From the NCBI GenBank assembly GCA_020722405.1, contig DYKW01000008.1, positions 8,830 to 21,929 on the forward strand: a stretch of 13,100 bases of DNA. Reading direction: 5' to 3'. Made by a program: the position numbers and the translations under genes. The stretch comes from Anaerolinea thermophila. Its GTDB lineage: Bacteria > Chloroflexota > Anaerolineae > Anaerolineales > DRKV01. Of the stretch, positions 6,494 to 13,100 are shown piece by piece; within the stretch, counting starts at the first letter, position 1, and the number at the start of each line of letters is the position of its first letter. The notes beneath the pieces were generated by a model that worked only from the letters and a program-made list of their open reading frames with translations, was not told where the DNA came from and did no database searches.

Positions 6494-7954
6494 CTAATCA
6501 GCCTTCACACGGGCGTTGAACTCGGTAATCAGGGCATCGATTTCATCGGTCTTGCTGCGGTAAGCATTCCAATAGTCACGGTTGTACCACTGCGCTTGAA
6601 TTTCTTCGTAGGTCTTGCCTTGTTGCTCTACCCAGGTATAGTACTTCAAGTTGTGCACCCGGCGGCGGTCGGAATAGCGCAATTCCAGCATGTTATCGGT
6701 GCTCTGGCCGTGCAGCCAGTGGGCGAAGTCAACGGCGGCATCCTGCTCGGTGTATTCGCCATGTTCAGCGTGCATTTCTTTCAAGCGGCTCTCGTAGAGT
6801 TCCATCGAGTCGGTCAACACGGTCAGCACCACATCGTGTTCATCCATCTCGTAATACTTCGCCATCTTGATGGCCGTCAGCACGTTGGAAATGCCGGAAA
6901 AGCCCAGCAAATCGAGTTGTGAGACAATCTCTTCCGGCACACCCTGGGAAACCAGGTACGCCCGGCCGGCGGGTTCGTTGAACAACCGTGCCAGGTTGAC
7001 CACCGCGTTATCGTCAATCGCTACCACCAAATCGGTGTTCTTGACATTGTGAATCCAGGGTACGTGTTTATCGCCAATGCCCTCGATGCGATGGGCACCA
7101 AAGCCATTCTCAAGCAGCGTCGGGCATTGCAGCGCCTCGCTGGCGGCAATCTTGCTGGCCGGAAAGACCTCTTTCAGCCGATCGCCACTGGCAATGGTAC
7201 CGGCCGAGCCGGTGGCGGAGGCCATACCACGGAAGGTATCCTGCGGCCCAAGCACCTGCTCCAACACTTCGAGCATGGCAGTACCGGTCACTTCGTAATG
7301 CCACAAAGCGTTGCCGAACTCATCAAACTGGTTGAAAATCATCAAGTCTTCACCAGAAGCGCGCAATTCCCAGCATTTATCGAAGATTTCCTTGACGTTG
7401 GACTCGCTCCCCGGGGTTTTGATGACTTCACCTGCGATATTCGCCAGCCAATCAAAGCGTTCCTTGCTCATACCTTCCGGCAAAATAGCGATGGACTCGC
7501 AGGCCAACAAGGCGGAATCGTACGCCCCGCCACGGCAGTAGTTTCCGGTGGAGGGCCAAACTGCCTTTTGGGTGGTCGGGTCAAATTGCCCGGTAACCAA
7601 ACGCGGCACCAGACAGCCAAAGGCTGCGCCCACCTTGTGCGCGCCGGTTGGGAACCACTTGCCCACCAGGGCAATGATGCGCGCCGGCACGCCGGTCAGG
7701 CTAGAGGGCAGTTCGATGATATTTACGCCGCCAAACCCACCACCATGAGGCAGCGGTTCGTTGTGCCAGGTGATGCGGAACAGGTTGCGAGGATGTACGT
7801 CCCACAGGCCAATGTTGCGCAGTTCGGCCTTGATGTCATCGGGAATCAGGGCCGGATTCTTCATCTGCGCAAAGGTGGGGATGATGATATTACGTTCGCG
7901 GGCGCGTTGTGCGGCGCGCTGCAATCTATCGGGGTAAACAGTGAGATCTATCAT
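6494..7954 (-). CDS. PLP-dependent enzyme, fold type II (tryptophan synthase beta superfamily), substrate unknown
   Basis: A 486-residue cytosolic enzyme related to cysteine synthase, threonine synthase and ammonia-lyases. The Schiff-base lysine is K107 in GKWFPTGAHKVGAAF. WPSTGNYCRGGAY (133-145) is the substrate/PLP asparagine loop (STGN, N138), and ATGSAGTIASGDRL (247-260) is the glycine-rich phosphate-binding loop. It is longer than cysteine synthase (about 310) or tryptophan synthase beta (about 400). The extra length includes an N-terminal extension of about 90 residues and a charged tail (after about 400) rich in Trp, Tyr, Asp and Arg. I cannot assign the reaction; beta-replacement or elimination on an amino acid is the family expectation. 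It starts 12 nt after the glycosyltransferase stop, has no clear Shine-Dalgarno site, ends in TAG and is followed by the terminator. A second fold-type II enzyme, threonine synthase, lies two genes upstream. Confidence 0.85.
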   Translation of the reverse strand: MIDLTVYPDRLQRAAQRARERNIIIPTFAQMKNPALIPDDIKAELRNIGLWDVHPRNLFRITWHNEPLPHGGGFGGVNIIELPSSLTGVPARIIALVGKWFPTGAHKVGAAFGCLVPRLVTGQFDPTTQKAVWPSTGNYCRGGAYDSALLACESIAILPEGMSKERFDWLANIAGEVIKTPGSESNVKEIFDKCWELRASGEDLMIFNQFDEFGNALWHYEVTGTAMLEVLEQVLGPQDTFRGMASATGSAGTIASGDRLKEVFPASKIAASEALQCPTLLENGFGAHRIEGIGDKHVPWIHNVKNTDLVVAIDDNAVVNLARLFNEPAGRAYLVSQGVPEEIVSQLDLLGFSGISNVLTAIKMAKYYEMDEHDVVLTVLTDSMELYESRLKEMHAEHGEYTEQDAAVDFAHWLHGQSTDNMLELRYSDRRRVHNLKYYTWVEQQGKTYEEIQAQWYNRDYWNAYRSKTDEIDALITEFNARVKAD

Positions 7955-7966
7955 ATAAGTTGTGAA

Positions 7967-8956
7967 TTATTGAGAAAGGGATTGTGAGTTGTCTTCCGTG
8001 GTTTGCGACCGGAAATCATCCGGCGTTTCGCGCGTTACGTATAAAGGGCGACCTTTGGCCTCATCGTACAGACGGCCGATATATTCGCCCAGAATACCCA
8101 GAGAAATGAGTTGTACGCCACCCAGGAAAAGCACGGCAATCAAGGTAGTGGCCTGCCCAAAGAAAGCCTGTGAACCGGCCAGGCGTAGGATGATGACAAC
8201 CGGAATGGCAATTGTGCTGAGACCCGCCGAAAGAAAGCCAATATACGTCGCCAGTTGCAACGGGAAGTAGGAAAATCCGGTGATAGCATCGCTGGCAAAG
8301 CGCAACATTTTGCGCAGCGGGTATTTGGTCTCTCCGGCAAAGCGGGCAGCCCGCTTGTAAGGCAGGCCAATCTGCCGAAAGCCAACCCATACGGACATGC
8401 CACGCAAGAAGCGGTGCCGCTCTCGCATGGTTTTCAGCACATCCACGACCCTGCGGTCCAACAGTCGGAAGTCACCGCTATCCCTGGGGATGTCTACATC
8501 TGTAATGCGGTAGATGATGCGGTAGAACCAGGCGGCCGTGGTTTTCTTGAACCAGGTTTCGCCTTCACGTTCCGTGCGCACCGCATACACTACTTCGTAA
8601 CCTTCCCGCCATTTTGCCATCATCTCAGGGATGAGTTCGGGCGGGTCTTGCAGGTCGGCATCAATGATGACCACCGCTTGTCCATGGCTGTAATCCAACC
8701 CGGCGGTGACGGCCAGTTGGTGGCCGAAATTGCGGGCAAAAATCACCGGGCGCACGCGGGCATCCTGGCGTGCCAAGGCGCGAATGCGTTCGGTTGAGCC
8801 ATCGCTGGAGCCATCATCAATCAGCACCAGTTCCCATGTCTCCCCCGTGGATTCCATGGTTTGCCTGACCCGACGGTACAGTTCGGGCAAGTTGTCATAC
8901 TCGTTGTAGATGGGAGCGATAATCGAGAGGGTGGGGTTCTCTGTAGATTGCTTCAT
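7967..8956 (-). CDS. family 2 glycosyltransferase, GtrB/DPM1-like, with two C-terminal membrane segments
   Basis: A 329-residue inner-membrane enzyme predicted to move a sugar from a nucleotide sugar to polyprenyl phosphate at the cytoplasmic face. The N-terminal GT-A domain shows LSIIAPIYNEYDNL (10-23), VLIDDGSSDGS (44-54), FARNFGHQLAV (73-83) and the metal-binding IDADLQDPPE (98-107). Acceptor-side motifs RDSGDFRLLDRR (158-169) and RHRFLRGMSVWVGF (180-193) are typical of the DPM1/GtrB branch. Two hydrophobic stretches, about 232-258 and 268-292, are the usual C-terminal hairpin, followed by GEYIGRLYDEAKGRP. Length and motif order fit GtrB-like proteins. It lies 44 nt after threonine synthase and 12 nt before the PLP enzyme. 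No flippase (GtrA) or acceptor glycosyltransferase is nearby, so the glycan it serves is unknown. Its start lacks a recognisable ribosome site; ATG at 8956 fits the family N-terminus. Confidence 0.9.
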   Translation of the reverse strand: MKQSTENPTLSIIAPIYNEYDNLPELYRRVRQTMESTGETWELVLIDDGSSDGSTERIRALARQDARVRPVIFARNFGHQLAVTAGLDYSHGQAVVIIDADLQDPPELIPEMMAKWREGYEVVYAVRTEREGETWFKKTTAAWFYRIIYRITDVDIPRDSGDFRLLDRRVVDVLKTMRERHRFLRGMSVWVGFRQIGLPYKRAARFAGETKYPLRKMLRFASDAITGFSYFPLQLATYIGFLSAGLSTIAIPVVIILRLAGSQAFFGQATTLIAVLFLGGVQLISLGILGEYIGRLYDEAKGRPLYVTRETPDDFRSQTTEDNSQSLSQ

Positions 8957-9000
8957 GAGGTAAAGAGAAATGAATTATTCTCGCGCGCAGAGGGCAGCCT

Positions 9001-10251
9001 CTACACAGCCATGATCCGCCGGACGGCGGCCAGGGTCGGCTCAATGATGGGGGCTTCTCCGGCGGCGCGCATGGCCGATTTGACATCCTTCAGGCCACTG
9101 CCGGTATTGATGACCACCACCGGCTCTTCAGGGACAACCAGCCCTTGCTGCACGGCAACGGCCAGCCCGGCATAAGCGGTTGCCCCGGCCGGTTCGGCAA
9201 AGATGCCCACACGCCCCAGAGCCGGGATGGCCTGCAAAATGGCTTCGTCACTGACGGTGAGGTACGCACCACCGGTCTGGGTGGCAGCCCGCACCGCACG
9301 CAGGCCATCACGCGGCAAATCTACCGAGATGCTATCCGCCAGGGTGGTGGCGTGTACCGGTTCGATTTCTTCCGTACCGGCGGCAAAGGCGTTGGCAATG
9401 GCCGCCGAATTTTCGGATTGTACCCCGAAAATGCGCGGCATACCGCCGATTTCATCCAGCAAGCCCAGGGCATGCAGGTCTTTGAAACCCTTGTGCAAGC
9501 CGCTGATGATGTTGCCATCCCCCACCGAGACGAAGACGCTCAGCCGCCGGGCAGGGGAAAGCCGGCCGCGTAGTTGTTCCCAGATTTCGAAGGCGGCCGT
9601 CTTCTTGCCTTCCGCCGTGAAAGGGTTGTAGCCTGTGTTGCGGCAATACCAACCAAAGGCGTTGGCGGCCTCGATGGATAGGTCGAAAGCGGCGTCGTAG
9701 TTCCCATCCACCAACAAAACTTGCGCCCCAAAGACGCGTAATTGGGCGATTTTGGCCGGTGGCGCAGTGCGCGGCGCAAAGATGACCGCCTGATGCCCAA
9801 CGGCGGCAGCCATACCTGCCAGGGCGGCGCCGGCGTTGCCGGTAGAAGCGGTCACCACCACCTCGGCGCCAATTTCGCGGGCACGCGCCACCACCACCGC
9901 AGAGGCACGATCTTTGAAGGAGGCGGTCGGGTTGGGGCTTTCGTCCTTGATCCACAAATGCGCCAGCCCCAGGTTGCGGGACAATAAGGGCGGGGCATAC
10001 ATCGGGGTGCCGCCGGCCCGCCGTAAGGGCGTTTGTTCCCCTCCTGGGTCGCGGACAGGCAATAGGGGCAGGTAGCGCCACAGGGAGCGGTCATCCGCAA
10101 TAATCAAATCGGCCATCCCACGGCGCTTTAAGGCCGCGTAATCCAACACCACGTCCAGATTGCCGCCATCGGCGGGACAGGTGTAGGTCACTTCATCGGG
10201 AGCATATTGTGCGCCACAAACAGAACAACGATAACCAAGAAAATGTGTCAT
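9001..10251 (-). CDS. thrC: threonine synthase
   Basis: A 416-residue PLP enzyme, fold type II, converting O-phospho-L-homoserine to L-threonine in the cytosol. The N-terminus has a zinc-ribbon-like segment (C9-x2-C12, C25) in which the expected fourth cysteine is replaced: CPADGG instead of CPxCGG. Core motifs are NPTASFKDRAS with Schiff-base K113, TASTGNAGAALA with the STGN loop at 136-139, FVSVGDGNIISGLHKGF as the phosphate-binding loop, and the C-terminal INTGSGLKDVKSAM seen in many archaeal-type threonine synthases. Length suits the class with a zinc-ribbon N-terminus. The start ATG (10251-10249) overlaps the ATPase stop as ATGA, so translation is coupled to the transporter ATPase. It ends in TAG. 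No homoserine kinase or dehydrogenase is in the window. A different fold-type II activity is possible but less likely. Confidence 0.88.
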   Translation of the reverse strand: MTHFLGYRCSVCGAQYAPDEVTYTCPADGGNLDVVLDYAALKRRGMADLIIADDRSLWRYLPLLPVRDPGGEQTPLRRAGGTPMYAPPLLSRNLGLAHLWIKDESPNPTASFKDRASAVVVARAREIGAEVVVTASTGNAGAALAGMAAAVGHQAVIFAPRTAPPAKIAQLRVFGAQVLLVDGNYDAAFDLSIEAANAFGWYCRNTGYNPFTAEGKKTAAFEIWEQLRGRLSPARRLSVFVSVGDGNIISGLHKGFKDLHALGLLDEIGGMPRIFGVQSENSAAIANAFAAGTEEIEPVHATTLADSISVDLPRDGLRAVRAATQTGGAYLTVSDEAILQAIPALGRVGIFAEPAGATAYAGLAVAVQQGLVVPEEPVVVINTGSGLKDVKSAMRAAGEAPIIEPTLAAVRRIMAV

Positions 10252-11813
10252 GCAGTTTGTACTCCTTCTTCCTTTACACCCGCCATCAGTAGGCCAAGTT
10301 TTTCGGGGGTGGCTTCTTCATGGGGAAGGATGCCCATGATTTCGCCTTCAAAAATCACCGCGATGCGGTCGGAGAGCGCTATGACTTCATCCAGGTCTTC
10401 CGAAATCATCAAAATGGCGGTGCCGTCACGGCGTTGCTCCAAGAGTTGTTCGTGAACATATTCGGTGGCGCCAATATCGAGGCCGCGGGTTGGCTGCGCG
10501 GCCACCAACAGGCGCGGTTTGCGCGAGATCTCACGCGCCAAAACGATTTTTTGGATATTGCCGCCCGATAGATTTTTCGCCAGCGTTTCGCGTGAGGGAG
10601 CCTTGACGTTAAAATCGCGGATGAGTTTATCGCTGTGGGCAGCGATGGTTTTTAGTTTCAGAAAGCCGTTCTGGGCAAAGGGGGCTTTGTTATGCTCTCG
10701 CAATATCATGTTTTCGGCGATGGTGAAATTTTTAATCATACCGTCACGCATGCGTTCTTCTGGAATGTAGGACACCATGCGTTCGGTAATTTCTCCAGGT
10801 GAGAGGTGAGTGATGTCCTCGCCTTCGAGATAGATGTGCCCCTGCGTGGAGGGGCGCAACCCGGTAATAGTCTCAGCCAGTTCGCGCTGACCGTTCCCAG
10901 ACACCCCTGCAACACCTAAAATCTCGCCCGAGCGCACAGACAAATTGACGTTCTTCAGTGCCGAAGTGCCGCGGTCGCTATCGCACGAGATATTTTCCAA
11001 CACCAGGCGCTGTTGGGTATGGTGGTCTGTGTTGACCAATTTCCGCGTCATACTCACTTCACGGCCAACCATCCAGTTTGCCAAGTCAGATTTCGTCGTG
11101 TCGGCTGTCTGGCGGGTGCCAATTTTGCGGCCATCGCGCAGCACGGTGACCCGCTGGCTGATGTTGATTACTTCGTGCAATTTGTGTGAGATGAAAATCA
11201 GGGCGTGCCCATCCGCAACCATCTGGCGCATGATGCCAAAAAACTCATCGACTTCCTGTGGCGTCAGCACGGCGGTTGGTTCATCGAGAATCAACAGGGC
11301 GGCACCACGATAAAGGGCTTTGATGATCTCTACACGCTGCTGTTGACCAACCGATAACTGCCAGATATACGCGCCCGGATCAACTTTAAGGCCATAAATC
11401 TCGCCCAATTTGATAATTCTTTCAGAGACTTTGTCGATATCCGTTAAAAAGCCACGCGAAGACGGCAAACCGAGGGCCACATTTTCTGCCACGGTCAGGG
11501 TTTCTACCAGCATAAAGTGTTGATGGATCATGCCAATTCCGGCTTCGATGGCATCGGTGGGTGAATTGATGTAGACACGTTCGCCATTGAGCCGAATTTC
11601 GCCCTCTTCGGCACTGTACATCCCGTACAAGACTTTCATCAAGGTGCTTTTGCCTGCGCCATTTTCACCCAAGAGGGCATGCACTTCGCCTGAGTGGACA
11701 TCGAAATCGACCTTATAGTTTGCCACTACGCCGGGGAAGCGTTTGGTAATGCCCCGCATTTCGAGCGTTTCAATGCGAGTATGGCCAGAAGGAAGCGTAT
11801 CGGTACGGTTCAT
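10248..11813 (-). CDS. double-domain ABC transporter ATPase, BMP/nucleoside-simple sugar class (YufO/NupO-like)
   Basis: A 521-residue peripheral-membrane ATPase with two fused ABC domains, the energising subunit of CUT2-like nucleoside importers. Domain 1 is complete: Walker A GENGAGKST (49-57), Q-loop IHQHFML (96-102), signature LSVGQQQR (153-160), Walker B LLILDEPT (173-180), switch H210. Domain 2 has the degenerate Walker A usual for this class (GVSGNGQREL, 303-312), signature LSGGNIQK (415-422) and AAQPTRGLD in the Walker B/D-loop region. The ATG at 11813 fits the family N-terminus and has AGGA nearby, although only 2 nt away. An in-frame GTG at 11870 would add 19 hydrophobic residues not typical of these proteins and lacks a ribosome site. 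It lies about 160 nt after the broken binding-protein gene and overlaps thrC as ATGA. No permease gene follows, which is unusual. Confidence 0.92.
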   Translation of the reverse strand: MNRTDTLPSGHTRIETLEMRGITKRFPGVVANYKVDFDVHSGEVHALLGENGAGKSTLMKVLYGMYSAEEGEIRLNGERVYINSPTDAIEAGIGMIHQHFMLVETLTVAENVALGLPSSRGFLTDIDKVSERIIKLGEIYGLKVDPGAYIWQLSVGQQQRVEIIKALYRGAALLILDEPTAVLTPQEVDEFFGIMRQMVADGHALIFISHKLHEVINISQRVTVLRDGRKIGTRQTADTTKSDLANWMVGREVSMTRKLVNTDHHTQQRLVLENISCDSDRGTSALKNVNLSVRSGEILGVAGVSGNGQRELAETITGLRPSTQGHIYLEGEDITHLSPGEITERMVSYIPEERMRDGMIKNFTIAENMILREHNKAPFAQNGFLKLKTIAAHSDKLIRDFNVKAPSRETLAKNLSGGNIQKIVLAREISRKPRLLVAAQPTRGLDIGATEYVHEQLLEQRRDGTAILMISEDLDEVIALSDRIAVIFEGEIMGILPHEEATPEKLGLLMAGVKEEGVQTA

Positions 11814-11906
11814 AATCCTATTGAGGCTGGCGAGAATTGCTACAAAGAACACAGAAAGTATTTCCAGCACATTTTTGCAATCTTGATAAAGTCTTGACCG
11901 CTGCGG

Positions 11907-11949
11907 CCCCTTTCGCCCTTACCGTAATCACAGAAAAGGGCGAAAGGGG
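11907..11949 (-). promoter_or_regulatory. intergenic stem-loop between binding-protein and ATPase genes
   Basis: A perfect 14-bp inverted repeat (11907-11920 with 11936-11949, loop of 15) lies just after the binding-protein stop. The arms are CCCCTTTCGCCCTT and its complement. No T-run follows on either strand, so it is not a classical terminator. In ABC operons such stems often protect the upstream binding-protein mRNA and lower readthrough into the ATPase gene; that role is inferred. The minus-strand terminator at 6430-6469 shares the CCTTTCG/CGAAAGG stem motif. Confidence 0.7.
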
Positions 11950-11971
11950 TTGGCAAACAGATTGGGGGTGA

Positions 11972-12974
11972 TTATTTGCCTACATCGATGGTAATGCTGC
12001 CATCGATAATGCCCTGAACGGTTTCATCGGCAACGGCAGGAATTTCAAATTCAGGATTATACTCCATCACCAGACCGCCATTAGCAAGCGTAAGGGTATA
12101 GGCTTTGCCGCCGTAGGTGCCTTTTTGTATCAGCGCAATCATATCATTGAGCACCACTTCCCAATGATAAACCTGATTGGCGACGACAATACTCGGGGCC
12201 AGAGAGGTTTGCGAAGCCTGGGTGCCAAACCACAGCACACCATCCTCTTTCGCGACTCCAATCGCGCCAACAACCATCTGAGCGCTACCGGTAAGCGCAT
12301 CTGCGCCTGCTGAAATATGGGTATTGGCAGCTTCCGAAGCCAGGGCTACATCAGAGAAGGAGCCAATGTAATTCACGTTCACGGTGATGTCGAGGTTGGC
12401 CGCTTTGGCGCCGGCGACGAAGCCATCCACATACAGCTTAGCATCGCCAGTCTCGATGGGGCCAATCACGCCCAAGATGCCGCTCTTCCGAGAGATTGGC
12501 AGCGATAACACCATTGACATAGCCGCCTTCTTCAGAGCGGGCTTCATAAGCAAAGATGTTATTGATGCCCTCATCGGCAAAAGTGTTCACCGTTGTACCC
12601 CAGGCAAAACTGGTTTCGGGAAAATCGGGGGCAATTTCTTGCAACGAAGAGCCATACTGTGAGCCATGGGCAATCACCAGATCGTAGCCTTCAGCAGCAT
12701 AGTCACGAATTGCAGCCGCGGCGTCATCGACGACAAACATGCTTTCAGAATACACAATCTCCATTGCTGACTCGCCGCCCATACTGGCCTGGACAGTTTT
12801 CAAGGCATCGTACATGCTCTAACTGAAAGCCAGGTCGTTGATGGTGCTGGGCATCACTACCGCCACGCGGAAGGGTTTTGCTTCGGCGGGTTTTTCGGCG
12901 GCCGGTTGAGAGGCACAAGCCCCTAAAACAAACACAAAAGCAATCGCCAAAACAATCCAGAATTTAATTTTCAT
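11972..12974 (-). pseudogene. BMP-family (PnrA/Med-like) substrate-binding lipoprotein, disrupted by amber codon and frameshift
   Basis: The intact gene would encode an extracytoplasmic lipoprotein of about 333 residues binding nucleosides or similar ligands for an ABC importer. It starts with a type II signal peptide, MKIKFWIVLAIAFVFVLGAC (lipobox LGAC, C20), then RVAVVMPSTINDLAFS, the BMP first strand. Lesion 1 is an in-frame TAG at 12821-12819 between LAFS and SMYDALK, explained by CAG to TAG. Lesion 2 is one extra base near 12488-12489; removing one G of the GG on the minus strand restores AANLSKSGILGVIGP and joins the two halves. The remaining fragment runs through DGFVAGAKAANLD to ITIDVGK and TAA at 11972. 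Total length (1003 bases) is exactly 334 codons plus one. TAG is a normal stop here (thrC and the PLP enzyme end in it), so recoding is unlikely. Errors in the assembly are the alternative. Confidence 0.88.
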
Positions 12975-13087
12975 CACAATCTTCTCTTTAAGAATAGGAA
13001 TTTCCGAATTTTCATTTTGCACGCGTCAAATTGCAGCGCGTCACTCAATACAATCTGAGAAAAATGGGTGCTTTTTCGTGTGAACAT
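12974..13087 (-). CDS. possible 37-codon leader ORF overlapping the binding-protein start
   Basis: From ATG at 13087, a frame of 37 codons (MFTRKSTHFSQIVLSDALQF, then a basic tail) ends in a TGA that overlaps the binding-protein ATG as TGATG. A near-perfect Shine-Dalgarno sequence, GAAAGGAGGTG (13098-13088), abuts its ATG, but only about 2 nt separate AGGAGG from the start, which is closer than optimal. The product resembles nothing known. It could be a leader peptide for coupled expression, or a chance frame. The window ends 13 bases upstream, so the promoter and any riboswitch cannot be judged. Confidence 0.25.
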   Translation of the reverse strand: MFTRKSTHFSQIVLSDALQFDACKMKIRKFLFLKRRL

Positions 13088-13098
13088 CACCTCCTTTC
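13088..13098 (-). promoter_or_regulatory. very strong Shine-Dalgarno-like site
   Basis: GAAAGGAGGTG on the minus strand is almost fully complementary to the usual 16S 3' end. It is far stronger than the ribosome sites of the other genes here. It sits 114 nt ahead of the binding-protein ATG, too far to serve it directly, which is the main argument for a leader ORF. The GTGA-TGT-TCAC just after it can form a small hairpin. Confidence 0.5.
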
Positions 13099-13100
13099 AA

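Noticed and set aside
11972..12821. Programmed frameshift or amber readthrough producing a functional BMP protein.
   Set aside because: There is no slippery heptamer or downstream structure at the shift, and TAG is the normal stop of thrC and the PLP enzyme here. Two separate lesions fit decay or sequence error better.
13080..13100. Plus-strand ATCACCTCCTTTC looks like the 3' end of 16S rRNA.
   Set aside because: The preceding bases do not match the conserved 16S 3' region (no GTAACAAGGTA or GGCTGG). The match is explained by a Shine-Dalgarno site on the opposite strand.

Overview
The window looks like bacterial chromosome from an uncultured member of the Chloroflexota, probably Anaerolineae. 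This is inferred from the style of the proteins (the 180-residue unknown protein, the SWIM/SNF2 helicase, the 486-residue PLP enzyme) and from intergenic DNA full of short degenerate tandem repeats and palindromes; no marker gene here settles it. Every gene I can support is on the minus strand, so transcription runs from high to low coordinates. No tRNA, rRNA, CRISPR array, insertion sequence or phage gene is visible.

Upstream cluster (about 13,090 down to 6,494): a BMP-family (nucleoside-type) lipoprotein binding protein that is broken by an in-frame amber codon and a one-base frameshift; a stem-loop; an intact double-domain ABC ATPase of the YufO/NupO type; threonine synthase (start overlaps the ATPase stop, ATGA); a GtrB/DPM-like family 2 glycosyltransferase with two C-terminal membrane segments; and a fold-type II PLP enzyme of unknown substrate. 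A good intrinsic terminator follows at about 6,469-6,430. The two permeases normally found with a BMP/ATPase pair are absent.

Spacer (about 6,430 to 5,629): some 800 bases with no convincing intact gene. It holds a possible leftover 5' end of a methylglyoxal synthase gene, a run of degenerate octamers, a 15-base hairpin, a perfect 26-bp palindrome flanked by further inverted arms, and a possible promoter for the next operon.

Downstream cluster (5,628 to 188): four tightly packed genes with gaps of 1, 6 and 4 nt. They are an undescribed 55-residue small ORF, a 1094-residue SWIM/SNF2 ATPase, a 180-residue protein of unknown function, and a dihydropyrimidinase/hydantoinase. The left edge (1-124) is a two-part tandem repeat, heptamers then octamers; the octamer family reappears in the spacer at 6,140-6,195.

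The best candidates for new biology are the small ORF-SNF2-unknown protein unit and the decaying transporter locus, whose surviving ATPase gene is translationally coupled to threonine synthase.
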